NCBI GenBank assembly: GCA_017462385.1
Contig: JAFTRE010000030.1
Coordinates: forward strand, 1-64,000
Length of the DNA: 64,000 bases
Direction: 5' to 3'
From: Clostridia bacterium
Lineage (GTDB): Bacteria > Bacillota > Clostridia > Oscillospirales > CAG-272
The position numbers were made by a program, and so were the translations under genes. Below the pieces are notes generated by a model, which was not told the DNA's origin, did no database searches, and worked only from the letters and a program-made list of their open reading frames with translations. Each line of letters opens with the position of its first letter. Within the stretch, counting starts at the first letter, position 1. Below, piece by piece: positions 8,218 through 16,244 of this stretch.

Positions 8218-8595
8218 ATGGCAAAAATTTTGGAATCGGGCGAGATGTATCTTGAGAATATACTTGTTCTGCGAGAAAAGCAGGGGCAGGTGCGTTCAAT
8301 CGACATCGTCAACTACACCGGATATTCAAAGCCCAGCATCAGTCGAGCGATCGGTGTTTTGCGGCGCGACGGCATGATAAATGTGGACTCTGACGGTTAT
8401 ATTACGCTGACCGAGGAGGGCGAGGCCCGCGCCCAGAAGATTTACGAGCGGCACCGCGTCCTAACCGAGTTTTTTGAGATGATAGGGGTCAGCCATGAAA
8501 CTGCCTCTGCCGATGCCTGCAAGGTAGAGCACCATATCAGCGACGAAACGTTTGAAAAAATGAAAGAGCACGCTCGCCGCGCGGGGCAGCATTGA
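8218..8595 (+). CDS. DtxR/MntR-family metal-dependent regulator
   Basis: The protein has 125 aa: an N-terminal winged helix-turn-helix (about 8-65; SIDIVNYTGYSKPSISRAI is the recognition region) and a dimerisation/metal domain with the typical HRVLTEFF, CKVEHHISDETFEKM motifs (Glu, His, Cys/Asp ligands). It lacks the third SH3-like domain, as in MntR/TroR-size members. It would bind Mn2+ or Fe2+ and repress metal uptake genes. The feo operators at 17.1-17.5 kb resemble DtxR-family sites, so it is a candidate regulator there. It is probably co-transcribed with the preceding reductase and ends at a strong terminator. Confidence 0.92.
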   Translation: MAKILESGEMYLENILVLREKQGQVRSIDIVNYTGYSKPSISRAIGVLRRDGMINVDSDGYITLTEEGEARAQKIYERHRVLTEFFEMIGVSHETASADACKVEHHISDETFEKMKEHARRAGQH

Positions 8596-8603
8596 TATAA
8601 GTC

Positions 8604-8632
8604 AAAAGAACGCGGCGCGGCCGCGTTCTTTT
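8604..8632 (+). terminator. terminator after the DtxR-type gene
   Basis: AAAAGAACGCGG (8604-8615) pairs perfectly with CCGCGTTCTTTT (8621-8632), loop of 5 nt. Confidence 0.85.
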
Positions 8633-8648
8633 GTATGGGAGAGGTGTT

Positions 8649-9137
8649 ATGATAGCAAGGATGGATATTGACGGTGCCGTATATATTGGCGAGGTCGGTG
8701 AGGACGGCTTACCGCGCGGCAAGGGAAGTCTGACATTTTCGGATGGCAGAGCTTTTTCGGGTAAGCTTGACTATGCCGCGCAGCGCGGTAGCGGCGTCTG
8801 GCGTTATCCCGACGGCTCGACGTTTCGCGGTGGCTTTTCACTTTGCCGCGAGACGCCGGTGTGGTTGTATACCGATGCTGACGGATGCCAGACGCGCGGT
8901 ATGGTTTATCGTTTCGTTTCGGAGGCGGACGGCGAGATCGACCGCGAGGCGGACGAGCTATGTGCGCGGCTGTGCAAGGCTTTGCGCGAGCGCGGGCTGA
9001 CGATAGAATTTAATGCGCGCGCACTTGCCGTCGATGCACTTCTGCGGCGTGGCGGTCATGTCATGGAGTTTGTTGTACGATTGAACGGCGACGAAAATGG
9101 GTTTGTCACCATGCCGGAAGTGATGAAATATATGTAA
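8649..9137 (+). CDS. MORN-repeat protein
   Basis: The protein has 162 aa. Its N-terminal half holds at least two MORN repeats (YIGEV..GLPRGKGSLTFSDG and GSGVWRYPDGSTFRGGF). The C-terminal half is charged and helical (DEADELCARLCKALRERG) with no known motif. The start at 8649 has GGGAGAGG just upstream; an earlier in-frame ATG at 8631 overlaps the terminator stem and lacks a site. MORN repeats usually act as binding scaffolds. The partner is unknown. No signal peptide. Confidence 0.75.
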   Translation: MIARMDIDGAVYIGEVGEDGLPRGKGSLTFSDGRAFSGKLDYAAQRGSGVWRYPDGSTFRGGFSLCRETPVWLYTDADGCQTRGMVYRFVSEADGEIDREADELCARLCKALRERGLTIEFNARALAVDALLRRGGHVMEFVVRLNGDENGFVTMPEVMKYM

Positions 9138-9184
9138 TTACCCTGAAATATATGTAAAAACGCTTTACAAATTTAACACAGTGA

Positions 9185-9213
9185 TTGACAGGCGACGTTT
9201 TGTGTGATATAAT
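9185..9213 (+). promoter_or_regulatory. promoter of the BNR-repeat gene
   Basis: TTGACA (9185-9190), 17 bp, TATAAT (9208-9213). Confidence 0.85.
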
Positions 9214-9276
9214 TTTTCCAATACAGTAAATATATTCGGCAAACATAAAGTTTGCCAACAAAAGAAGGAATATGCT

Positions 9277-10245
9277 ATGAAGTATACTGCATACGAAACT
9301 ATTTTCACTCCCGACGGCAGACTTTGCGGTAGTGCTGACTGTCTGCCGCTTGAAGAAGGCGCATTGCTGGCAGTCTGGGAAAAAGAGCGGGGCACATCAT
9401 GGACCATTCTGGGCTCTATCCGCGATGCCAAAGGCAAGTGGAGCGAGCCGACGGCGGTCGTTCCCTCCGACAGAACACTGCGTCGCTATCCTGTGCTTTA
9501 CCGTCGCGAGGATGGTGCTATCGTGCTTATGTGCCGGGCGGGCAAGCCGTCAGAGACCATGCATTCCGAACAGCTGGTGTCGACAGACGGCGGCTTGACG
9601 TTCGGTGAGCCGACTCGCGTCGTCACAGACGGCGGCAGCATCGGCGGCCCTTCCCGCGGCGCTGTTCTGCGTCTTGATGACGGAGCACTGCTGTGCTCGG
9701 GCATGACGCCGGAGGGTGAGTGCGGCGCGTATGTTTACCGTTCGGATAACGGTGGCGCCGATTGGACGCGAAGCGAGCTTATCAGCCTGCCCGATTGCTA
9801 TAAGGTCTACCGCGCAGAGGGCTATGGCTTGTGGTCGCCATCCCTATGGTCTGAGGGCGGAGATTATGTCCACGCGCTCATGCGTTCCTCTGCGGGCTTT
9901 GTTTTCCGTGCCGACTCCATTGATGGCGGGCGCACCTGGGGTACGCCATACCCGCTTAACGTCACTAACTCCAATAGTCCCATCTGCGCGCTGTCACTTG
10001 ATGATCTGCGGGTATTTCTGTTGTGCAATCCCGCCGGAATTCCCGAGGGGAAGGGACGTGGCAAGCGCACTCCGCTGGTGCTTTACAGCTCTAACACGGG
10101 CGGCAGCACTTACAAGCGAGTGACGGCCCTGGCTACGGGTTACGGTGAATTCACCTATCCCGCCATGAAATATGACGACGGCAAGCTGTATATCCTGTTT
10201 ACCAAAAACAAGACCGAGATAATTTTGGTTATTATAGAGCTTTAA
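9277..10245 (+). CDS. sialidase-like BNR/Asp-box propeller protein, cytoplasmic
   Basis: The protein has 322 aa. Four Asp-box (S-x-D-x-G-x-T-W) motifs are visible: STDGGLTF, SDNGGADW, SIDGGRTW and SSNTGGSTY, spaced as in a six-bladed sialidase-like propeller. The start (AGAAGGA seven bases before ATG 9277) gives no signal peptide, so it should act inside the cell. It probably belongs to the exo-sialidase/glycoside hydrolase-like superfamily (PF13088 type). Whether it keeps the catalytic Arg triad, Tyr and Glu cannot be settled by eye. Monocistronic. Confidence 0.82.
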   Translation: MKYTAYETIFTPDGRLCGSADCLPLEEGALLAVWEKERGTSWTILGSIRDAKGKWSEPTAVVPSDRTLRRYPVLYRREDGAIVLMCRAGKPSETMHSEQLVSTDGGLTFGEPTRVVTDGGSIGGPSRGAVLRLDDGALLCSGMTPEGECGAYVYRSDNGGADWTRSELISLPDCYKVYRAEGYGLWSPSLWSEGGDYVHALMRSSAGFVFRADSIDGGRTWGTPYPLNVTNSNSPICALSLDDLRVFLLCNPAGIPEGKGRGKRTPLVLYSSNTGGSTYKRVTALATGYGEFTYPAMKYDDGKLYILFTKNKTEIILVIIEL

Positions 10246-10247
10246 AA

Positions 10248-10631
10248 ATAAAAAAGTCGAAACCGCAAGCGGTGTCTGCGGTAGAGCTGTATTAAATGGA
10301 ATAACACCTACCGACAGGAAAAGGACGAAGAATTGTTAAAATTCTTCGTCCTCTTTTCTTGACAAACACTGCTTCTGTGCCCACAGAAGCAATTCTTATT
10401 ATGTCGATATGCCTTCGCTACGCTCGGCTCGATATATTCTCGCTACGCTCGAATTCGATATAACTTCTCTTACGGTCGGTTTCGATATGATATTCGCCTG
10501 ATACTTCTCGTGCGAAGCACATATCGAGTCCGTATGGACATATCGAGCACGAAGTGCATATCGATCGCCGCAGGCGAATATCGATGCGTACCTGCTCTAT
10601 GGCAGGTACGCCAAGGTTTCGACTTTTTTAT
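10248..10631. repeat. 384-bp palindromic intergenic element with TCGATAT/ATATCGA hairpin array
   Basis: The element fills the gap between two convergent genes. Perfect 17-bp terminal inverted repeats are at 10248-10264 and 10615-10631 (ends ATAAAAAAGTCGAAACC and its complement). Inside are hairpins at 10322-10352, 10371-10390 and 10586-10611. The core array has four TCGATAT copies (10404, 10429, 10455, 10482) and then four ATATCGA copies (10521, 10540, 10558, 10578), so the 7-mer inverts mid-array. Units are separated by short variable palindromes. No open frame. A related array is at 50649-50825. MITE-like mobile repeat or bidirectional terminator/processing element. Confidence 0.75.
10322..10358 (+). 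terminator. terminator inside the palindromic element
   Basis: AGGACGAAGAATT (10322-10334) pairs perfectly with AATTCTTCGTCCT (10340-10352), 5-nt loop, followed by CTTTTCTT. It would end transcripts from the BNR gene. Confidence 0.7.
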
Positions 10632-10634
10632 GGC

Positions 10635-11348
10635 TTATTCCGGCTTGGTGGTCGAAATAAGTGAATTGCTGATGTAGTAGGTGTTGCCGTCAACGGTTAC
10701 CTTGCTCCATGTCGAGCTCTTTGCCACGCGGGTCAGTGCGTTTCCCTTAACAGCGGTGGACAGCGGGTCGGTATCTGTGGAGGGACCGCGGCGCAGCCAT
10801 GCGGAATCAACGGTTACATAAACAGTGTCGCTTACCGCTTCGAAGTCATTGCCGCTGATGTTGTCCTCGGTAATGCAGGAGGTGGCGATATAGCAAGTCT
10901 CGCCTCCGTAGGTGACCTTGAGCCAATCGGTGCTGGTTGCGGTGCACTCAAGAGTGTCACCGAAATGAAGCACTACAAGACGGCTGGTCTCCAGCATATC
11001 GGGGTTGGTACGGATCCATGCGTTGTCAAGCTTGACATAAACGGTCTTGCTTGCGGTCGTCCAGTCGATGGTGGAGGGGTCTACGGGCTCTGGTGGAGTC
11101 GTGGTAGTATCGTCAGCGGGGGGAGTGGTCGTCGTATCTGCGGGCGGCGGGGTCGTGGTATCCTGCGGAGCCTCTGTGGTGGTGTCCGCGGGAGTGGACG
11201 TTGTGGTATCGTCGCCGATAACATCGTAAGTGGATGTGTCATCAGAGCTTGAATCTTTGCCGTCGTCAGAGGCGTCGCGGCAGGATGCCAGAGACGCAAC
11301 GCAGGCAAAAACAAGTATCAAAGCGATGAAAGAGGCAAGTTTTTTCAT
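10635..11348 (-). CDS. SH3-domain lipoprotein with Thr/Pro-rich linker
   Basis: The protein has 237 aa. A lipoprotein signal (MKK, hydrophobic core, lipobox LASC with Cys23) is followed by an Asp/Ser-rich stretch and a low-complexity linker of DTTTTPPA-like repeats (about 45-90), then two bacterial SH3 (SH3b) modules of about 65 aa each (KTVYVKLDNAWIRTNP and DTVYVTVDSAWLRRGP). It is probably anchored to the outer face of the membrane by Cys23 after LspA processing and binds peptidoglycan or another wall ligand. The linker is encoded by near-identical repeats and may vary in length between strains. Confidence 0.88.
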   Translation of the reverse strand: MKKLASFIALILVFACVASLASCRDASDDGKDSSSDDTSTYDVIGDDTTTSTPADTTTEAPQDTTTPPPADTTTTPPADDTTTTPPEPVDPSTIDWTTASKTVYVKLDNAWIRTNPDMLETSRLVVLHFGDTLECTATSTDWLKVTYGGETCYIATSCITEDNISGNDFEAVSDTVYVTVDSAWLRRGPSTDTDPLSTAVKGNALTRVAKSSTWSKVTVDGNTYYISNSLISTTKPE

Positions 11349-11389
11349 TTTTTAATACTCCTTTTTATTTTGTGTTTCCTTTTGCCAAA

Positions 11390-11418
11390 ATTATACCATA
11401 TATAGTGCTCCGTGTCAA
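11390..11418 (-). promoter_or_regulatory. promoter of the SH3 lipoprotein gene
   Basis: Minus strand: TTGACA (11413-11418), 17 bp, TATAAT (11390-11395). Confidence 0.85.
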
Positions 11419-11485
11419 GAATGAAAACAGTCGCAAAATGTCAAAAGAGTAAAAAATAATAAAAAATTTTTGTCTCGATGCCGCT

Positions 11486-12877
11486 TTAGTTTCTTTCGGA
11501 CAGCGTAATATAATCGCGCTCGCGCTCGATGCATTTGTAGCCGGGACGAATTATCTTGCGAGCGGTGCTGTATTCCTCCATGCGATGTGCGCACCAACCT
11601 GCAACGCGCGCGATGGCGAACAGAGGAGTGTACATTTCGACGGGGATATCCAGCATTCTGTAGACCAGACCGGAGTACAGGTCGACATTTGCGCACATAG
11701 CGCGGTTGATGCCCTTATAACGGCGGAACACCTCGGGAGTGAGGCGCTCGATGCGCTCGAGCAGCTCGAAGTCGTCGCCGAAGCCCTTTTGGTATGTGAG
11801 GTCGCGGGCGTAGCGTTTGAGCATGACGGCGCGGGGGTCGGAAACGGTATAAACGGCGTGTCCCATGCCGTAGATAAGTCCGCTGCCGTCGTAAGCCTCG
11901 CCGTTGAGAATTTTGAGCAGATAGTCGGCGACTTGACCGTCGTCCTTGGTGTTGGCAACGTGTTCCTTTATGTTATCGAACATTTCCTGAACTTTTATGT
12001 TGGCGCCACCGTGGCGGGGGCCCTTGAGCGAGCCGATAGCCGCGCTGATGGCGGAATATGTATCTGTTCCCGAGGAGGACAGAACGCGGCAGGCGAATGT
12101 GGAGTTGTTACCGCCGCCGTGCTCGGCTTGGAGTACCAGGCAAAGGTCAAGCAAGTGAGCCTCGTCCTCCGTAAACGACTTATTTGAGCGCAGGACGCGC
12201 AAAAAGTTCTGAGCGGTGGACAGCTCGGGGCGGGGGTAGTGCAGGTGCAGACTGCGGTCGTAGAAATAGTTTTTATATACCGCGTAGGCATGACCCGCGA
12301 TGACGGGCAGACGCGCGGTTATCTCTATGCTCTGGCGCAGCATGTTTTCAAGGTTTGTGCTGTCGGGGTCCTCGTCATAAGCGTAAAGCGACAGAACACC
12401 CGTTGAGAGCTTATTCATGATGGAGCGGCAGGGCGCTTTCATGAGAATATCCTCGGTGTAACGGGGCGGCAGACGACGGTAGGCGTCGAGAAGTGCGTTG
12501 AATTTTGCAAGCTGGGACTCGGTTGGCAGCTCGCCGAAAAACAGCAGATATGCGCATTCCTCAAAGCCGTATCTGCCCTCGGAGGCATAACTTTCGATCA
12601 GCTTGGTGATGTCGTAGCCGCGGTATTCGAGCACGCCTGCATCGGGCACCTTTTCTCCCTCGTCGATGACGTAGCCGTGCGCGTTACCTATTTTTGTTAC
12701 GCCTGCGGTGACGCCCGTGCCGTCAGCCTCGCGCAGACCCCGCTTGACGCGATAGCTGGAGAATGCCTGCTCGGGAATGGTATATGAAGCCTTGGCTTCG
12801 TCCACAAACTCCTCGAGAAGCTCGCGAACGACCTCGGGAGTGGTGTTGTCTGAAATATTTGAGTTGTTAAATTGCAT
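11486..12877 (-). CDS. gltA: citrate synthase
   Basis: The protein has 463 aa and condenses oxaloacetate and acetyl-CoA to citrate in the cytoplasm. Conserved blocks: HGGGNNSTFACRV with the first catalytic His, GPRHGGAN, GMGHAVYTVSDPRA with the second His, and a late SGLVYRMLDIP with the catalytic Asp region (Cys-Ala-Asn-Val-Asp). The start at 12877 (MQFNNSN) has GAGG eight bases upstream and is preferred over a frame start 63 bp earlier, which would lie in the promoter. No other TCA gene is adjacent, so it probably feeds a partial TCA/glutamate route. Confidence 0.95.
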   Translation of the reverse strand: MQFNNSNISDNTTPEVVRELLEEFVDEAKASYTIPEQAFSSYRVKRGLREADGTGVTAGVTKIGNAHGYVIDEGEKVPDAGVLEYRGYDITKLIESYASEGRYGFEECAYLLFFGELPTESQLAKFNALLDAYRRLPPRYTEDILMKAPCRSIMNKLSTGVLSLYAYDEDPDSTNLENMLRQSIEITARLPVIAGHAYAVYKNYFYDRSLHLHYPRPELSTAQNFLRVLRSNKSFTEDEAHLLDLCLVLQAEHGGGNNSTFACRVLSSSGTDTYSAISAAIGSLKGPRHGGANIKVQEMFDNIKEHVANTKDDGQVADYLLKILNGEAYDGSGLIYGMGHAVYTVSDPRAVMLKRYARDLTYQKGFGDDFELLERIERLTPEVFRRYKGINRAMCANVDLYSGLVYRMLDIPVEMYTPLFAIARVAGWCAHRMEEYSTARKIIRPGYKCIERERDYITLSERN

Positions 12878-12911
12878 TGGAATATCCTCATTGGCTGAAA
12901 TTATACCAACG

Positions 12912-12940
12912 ATTATATCACACTGCGCTAAAATTTGCAA
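12912..12940 (-). promoter_or_regulatory. promoter of the citrate synthase gene
   Basis: Minus strand: TTGCAA (12935-12940), 17 bp, TATAAT (12912-12917). A second TATAAT-like box is at 12900-12906. Confidence 0.7.
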
Positions 12941-13035
12941 GTGGAGTTTTAAAAAAATTCAAAAATTTTAATGAAATAATATGTTTTATGCCGGTAAAAA
13001 GTGATGAGAATGTGAAAATAATTTCGTGACGCCTA

Positions 13036-13064
13036 TTGACAATCATATGATTGCGTGATAAAAT
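13036..13064 (+). promoter_or_regulatory. promoter of the 13102 gene
   Basis: TTGACA (13036-13041), 17 bp, TAAAAT (13059-13064). Confidence 0.75.
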
Positions 13065-13101
13065 ATAATCAAAGCCTTGATCAGGGGAGGGTGTGACGGC
13101 T

Positions 13102-13947
13102 ATGTCATTGAATAAAAACAGCGACAGGTTTTATGCCAATATGAATGAAATGAAGCGAGGCCACGCTCATTATGACGGCTCAAAGCACGAAAAGCTGACG
13201 CGTGAGCAAAAGCGCGAGCGCCGCATAAAGCAGCATTCCGCACGCGAGGAATGGCGAAACTACGGTGCGGGCAGGGCATCCTATTTTTCGGTTATTTTCA
13301 CCGAGACGCTGGTCTCTGTTTTTGCGATAGCTTTTTATTCGCTGTTTGTCGTGACATTTGTTGTGGGATTCATTGCCTTGATGATCTCCAACGAGATAAT
13401 GACTGTTTTGATGGGCGGCGGAATTATTGCGGCTCTCATCACCCCTCATACTCGCAGATTGGTAAAACGGTGGAACTTTACAAGGAAGCTGGCTCGCGGC
13501 TGCAAGAAAAACGGTTGGCGTTTTTATCGCTACCGCAATGCCTTGATGTCGCTTTACCGCCCCTCGGGCGCCCCCGACTTCGCTGTTGAGACGCGTGATA
13601 CCGTTTATGAATGCATGTATTATCCCGCCCCACGCAGACTCAGCATTTTGCGCTTTGACAAGCCGGGTGAGGTGTGCGTGGTCACGGGCATTCTCAAAAA
13701 CCGCTTCAAGGATGTGTTGGGAATGCATGAGCATGTTAAGGTAAAGCCCTTCGGCTTTGAGCCTGTGACAAAAAGCACTACGAAAAATGTGAAAAAAGTG
13801 GTACTGCTCAATCCCGTGCCGTATGAGCTGTATTATTATGATAAAAAGGATGGAAAAACCGTTCAGGGCGGCTCGGGCACCGAATTTTTTGAATATACCG
13901 CTTACTCGGGCAGCGGGTTTATTAATACTTTAATGTTAGGAATATGA
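13102..13947 (+). CDS. membrane protein with two TM segments, unknown family
   Basis: The protein has 281 aa: a highly basic cytoplasmic N-terminus (about 1-55, many Lys/Arg/His), two hydrophobic segments at about 62-85 and 88-110, then a cytoplasmic or surface domain of about 170 aa ending in Tyr/Gly-rich sequence. The start at 13102 is ten bases after GGGGAGGG; a GTG at 13093 is too close to that site. The following membrane gene begins 12 bp downstream, so the two are probably co-transcribed. I do not recognise the family. Confidence 0.7.
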   Translation: MSLNKNSDRFYANMNEMKRGHAHYDGSKHEKLTREQKRERRIKQHSAREEWRNYGAGRASYFSVIFTETLVSVFAIAFYSLFVVTFVVGFIALMISNEIMTVLMGGGIIAALITPHTRRLVKRWNFTRKLARGCKKNGWRFYRYRNALMSLYRPSGAPDFAVETRDTVYECMYYPAPRRLSILRFDKPGEVCVVTGILKNRFKDVLGMHEHVKVKPFGFEPVTKSTTKNVKKVVLLNPVPYELYYYDKKDGKTVQGGSGTEFFEYTAYSGSGFINTLMLGI

Positions 13948-13959
13948 CAGGAGATCGAT

Positions 13960-14550
13960 ATGAAAACAAAGTTGACGCATGACGAGATACGGGGGCTTAT
14001 CAAAGCGGGCGCGATATGGTTTGGTTTCCTGATCGTTTGGCGCATTGTGACGATGCTTTTGTGGTCTATGTTTTTCGGTAGCACCGTGCAGGACGAGGCG
14101 GACTACGATGTGGGCACGAAAGCTTCCGCTACGGTGACTATACTTTCGTCGTTGGTTTCAATGGTGGTGCTGGCGGTGACAAATGCTGTGATCTTCGCTC
14201 GCAATAACGGCGATGAGAGGCGCGCGCTGGTTGAGGCGAGCCGTGAGGACGGCTTTTCGCTGATGAATTATTTCAAAAAGTTCATTCCCGTGCATATCGT
14301 CTATGTAGGACTTTACGTTTTGACACAGCTCATCTTTTGCGGATTTTTCGCCGCTTTTGGTTTCCGATACGTGGCATCCACTGGCGGAACGGTGCTGGAG
14401 CGCTTCCACATAGCCGACGCAGGCTTTTATCTGCTGACGAACAATGCGCTGCTGGGGCTTTTGCTGAATATAATCGTTATGACATTGCTGCTGTGCGGCA
14501 CAAGGCTGTTTGTGATGTGGCGCTGGCAAAGGGACAGAGTGGAGAGGTGA
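13960..14550 (+). CDS. four-TM membrane protein, unknown family
   Basis: The protein has 196 aa with hydrophobic segments at about 22-42, 58-82, 110-135 and 160-185, and short basic ends (final residues RWQRDRVER). GGAG lies just before the ATG at 13960. It follows the 281-aa membrane protein after 12 bp, and the two probably form one complex or pathway. No motif or family recognised. Confidence 0.7.
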   Translation: MKTKLTHDEIRGLIKAGAIWFGFLIVWRIVTMLLWSMFFGSTVQDEADYDVGTKASATVTILSSLVSMVVLAVTNAVIFARNNGDERRALVEASREDGFSLMNYFKKFIPVHIVYVGLYVLTQLIFCGFFAAFGFRYVASTGGTVLERFHIADAGFYLLTNNALLGLLLNIIVMTLLLCGTRLFVMWRWQRDRVER

Positions 14551-14568
14551 CATGTTGAAGATTTTCTG

Positions 14569-14597
14569 TTGAAAAATTACGAATGGTGTGATATAAT
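14569..14597 (+). promoter_or_regulatory. promoter of the first GDPD gene
   Basis: TTGAAA (14569-14574), 17 bp, TATAAT (14592-14597). It places transcription start about 20 bp before the chosen ATG at 14626. Confidence 0.8.
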
Positions 14598-14625
14598 AAA
14601 ACAAATATCAAAAAGGAGTTTTTCA

Positions 14626-15402
14626 ATGGAAAATAAGATCATGTGCAATTGCGATGCCGCTGTTGCGTATCCCAGAGTTTGTGCTCACCGCGGATTTAAT
14701 ACCATAGCACCCGAAAACAGCTTGCCTGCATATGGCGCCGCTGTGGCAATGGGAGCGGAAGAGATCGAGTTTGACCTGTGGTTTACCAAGGACGGCGAGG
14801 TCGTGTCCATTCATGATTCAAAGCTTGACAGAGTCTCTGATGGAACCGGAAAGATCTGCGATCACACGCTTGAAGAACTGAAAACATACGATTTCGGTAT
14901 AAAATGCGGCGAAAAATTCCGCGGCATGAAGATACCTACCTTTGAGGAGATACTCGAAAAGTTTGCTTGCCGTTGCATAATGAACATACATTTGAAAACG
15001 CAGGGTGACAAGCCGGAATATCTCGATAAGGTTGTACAGCTTATCAAAAAATACAATTGCGAAAAATATGTATATTTTATGAGTGGCAGAGATGCTTTTC
15101 TTGAGCGCTTGCGCGCAGAGTACCCCGAGATTACGCGTTGCTGCGGCGGTGGGGACGGCAAATGGGAGATAGTTGACCGCGCTATTAAATACGAATGCAA
15201 AAAGCTGCAGTTTGTAAAAGGCTATTTCAACAAGGAAATGGTGGACAAGGCGCACGCAAATGGTATCGTTTGCAATGTGTTCTGGTCGGATGACCCCGCG
15301 GAAACACAGGAGTATCTCGACATGGGCGTGGATGTCATACTGACTAACGATTACAACCTCATCGCGCAGGTTGTGGAGAAAAAGCCGAAATATAATATGT
15401 GA
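14626..15402 (+). CDS. glycerophosphodiester phosphodiesterase
   Basis: The protein has 258 aa, a GDPD-family TIM barrel. Visible signatures are CAHRGFNTIAPENSLPAY with the catalytic His-Arg, the metal-binding EEIEFDLWFTKDGEVVSIHD block with the second His, and the C-terminal VFWSDDP and VDVILTNDY. It hydrolyses glycerophosphodiesters to glycerol-3-phosphate and an alcohol. No signal peptide, so cytoplasmic. The start at 14626 has AAAGGAG upstream; an earlier frame start overlaps the promoter. It converges with a second GDPD gene across a shared terminator. Confidence 0.93.
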   Translation: MENKIMCNCDAAVAYPRVCAHRGFNTIAPENSLPAYGAAVAMGAEEIEFDLWFTKDGEVVSIHDSKLDRVSDGTGKICDHTLEELKTYDFGIKCGEKFRGMKIPTFEEILEKFACRCIMNIHLKTQGDKPEYLDKVVQLIKKYNCEKYVYFMSGRDAFLERLRAEYPEITRCCGGGDGKWEIVDRAIKYECKKLQFVKGYFNKEMVDKAHANGIVCNVFWSDDPAETQEYLDMGVDVILTNDYNLIAQVVEKKPKYNM

Positions 15403-15451
15403 TCAAATAATAAGAAATGCTGTGCGGAGCACAGCATTTCTTATTATTTGA
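15403..15451. terminator. bidirectional terminator between two GDPD genes
   Basis: A perfect 23-bp stem (15403-15425 with 15429-15451), loop GGA, AT-rich base and GC-rich top (ATGCTGTGC). It serves both convergent genes and overlaps the stop codon of the minus-strand one. Confidence 0.9.
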
Positions 15452-16220
15452 GCCATTCGGGCTTAATATGTCCCGTGGTCTCGATAATATCGGGGTTATA
15501 TTTGCGCAAGGTGCGCTCAAGCTGTTTTTTCTCGGAAAGTATCCAGATTCCCAGCTCGCCGTATTCGCGGACAAATTCGCAAAGCTCTTTCGACGCACGG
15601 GGACCCTTGAACCACTTGGATGTGTCACCGTCGTAGCACACCCATATGACAAGACGGTGGCCTTTTGCTATCTCGGCGACCTTGTCAAGGCCCTCTTTGG
15701 TAAGATCGGTGCCGTCGTAGTGCAGTGTGGCGTTCGGGAAACGCTTGGCAACTATCTCGAGGCATTCGAGCGTGCGGCAGGTGAAGCCGATATTGCTTAC
15801 CTTGTCGCCGCGGGCTTCGATCTCCTTGAGGAATGTGTTGCGGTGGGGTGCTTCAAACTTTTCCCAGCAGTTGTCTATCTTGATGGGAATGTCGGGATGC
15901 TGCTCGGCGAAGTCGAGGACGTCGGAAAGCAGGGGCAGGGGCTCACCCTTGAATTCAGGGGCGAACCAAGAGCCGTATTCGTACTGCTGTGCTGTTTCCA
16001 GCGTTATGTCCTTGATGGCAAGGTCGGGCGCGTTGCCGTCCTTGTCACGGGCAGTGCGGGTGAGAGTTTTGTCATGAAGAATAACGAATTTTCCGTCCAG
16101 AGTGTGCTTGGGGTCGAGCTCGATGAGGTCGTAGCCCTGCTCGACGGATGCGCGGAAAGCGGCAAGTGTGTTTTCGGGATATTCCGAGCTGACGCCGCGG
16201 TGTGCTTGTAAATGTGTCAT
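15444..16220 (-). CDS. glycerophosphodiester phosphodiesterase, second copy
   Basis: The protein has 258 aa: HLQAHRGVSSEYPENTLAAF (catalytic His-Arg and metal Glu), DLIELDPKHTLDGKFVILHDKTL (metal acids and second His) and C-terminal LGIWILSEKK. Cytoplasmic, no signal peptide. It is only distantly similar to the neighbouring plus-strand GDPD, so the pair is not a recent tandem duplication. It is followed downstream by the shared 23-bp terminator, and the SGNH hydrolase gene lies 24 bp upstream, probably in the same transcript. Confidence 0.93.
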   Translation of the reverse strand: MTHLQAHRGVSSEYPENTLAAFRASVEQGYDLIELDPKHTLDGKFVILHDKTLTRTARDKDGNAPDLAIKDITLETAQQYEYGSWFAPEFKGEPLPLLSDVLDFAEQHPDIPIKIDNCWEKFEAPHRNTFLKEIEARGDKVSNIGFTCRTLECLEIVAKRFPNATLHYDGTDLTKEGLDKVAEIAKGHRLVIWVCYDGDTSKWFKGPRASKELCEFVREYGELGIWILSEKKQLERTLRKYNPDIIETTGHIKPEWLK

Positions 16221-16244
16221 TTTATTATGTTCCTTTCTTATTAA

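Noticed and set aside
10404..10584. CRISPR-like array
   Set aside because: Repeats are only 7 bp, invert mid-array, and the intervening units are palindromes of 11-20 bp; no cas genes nearby.
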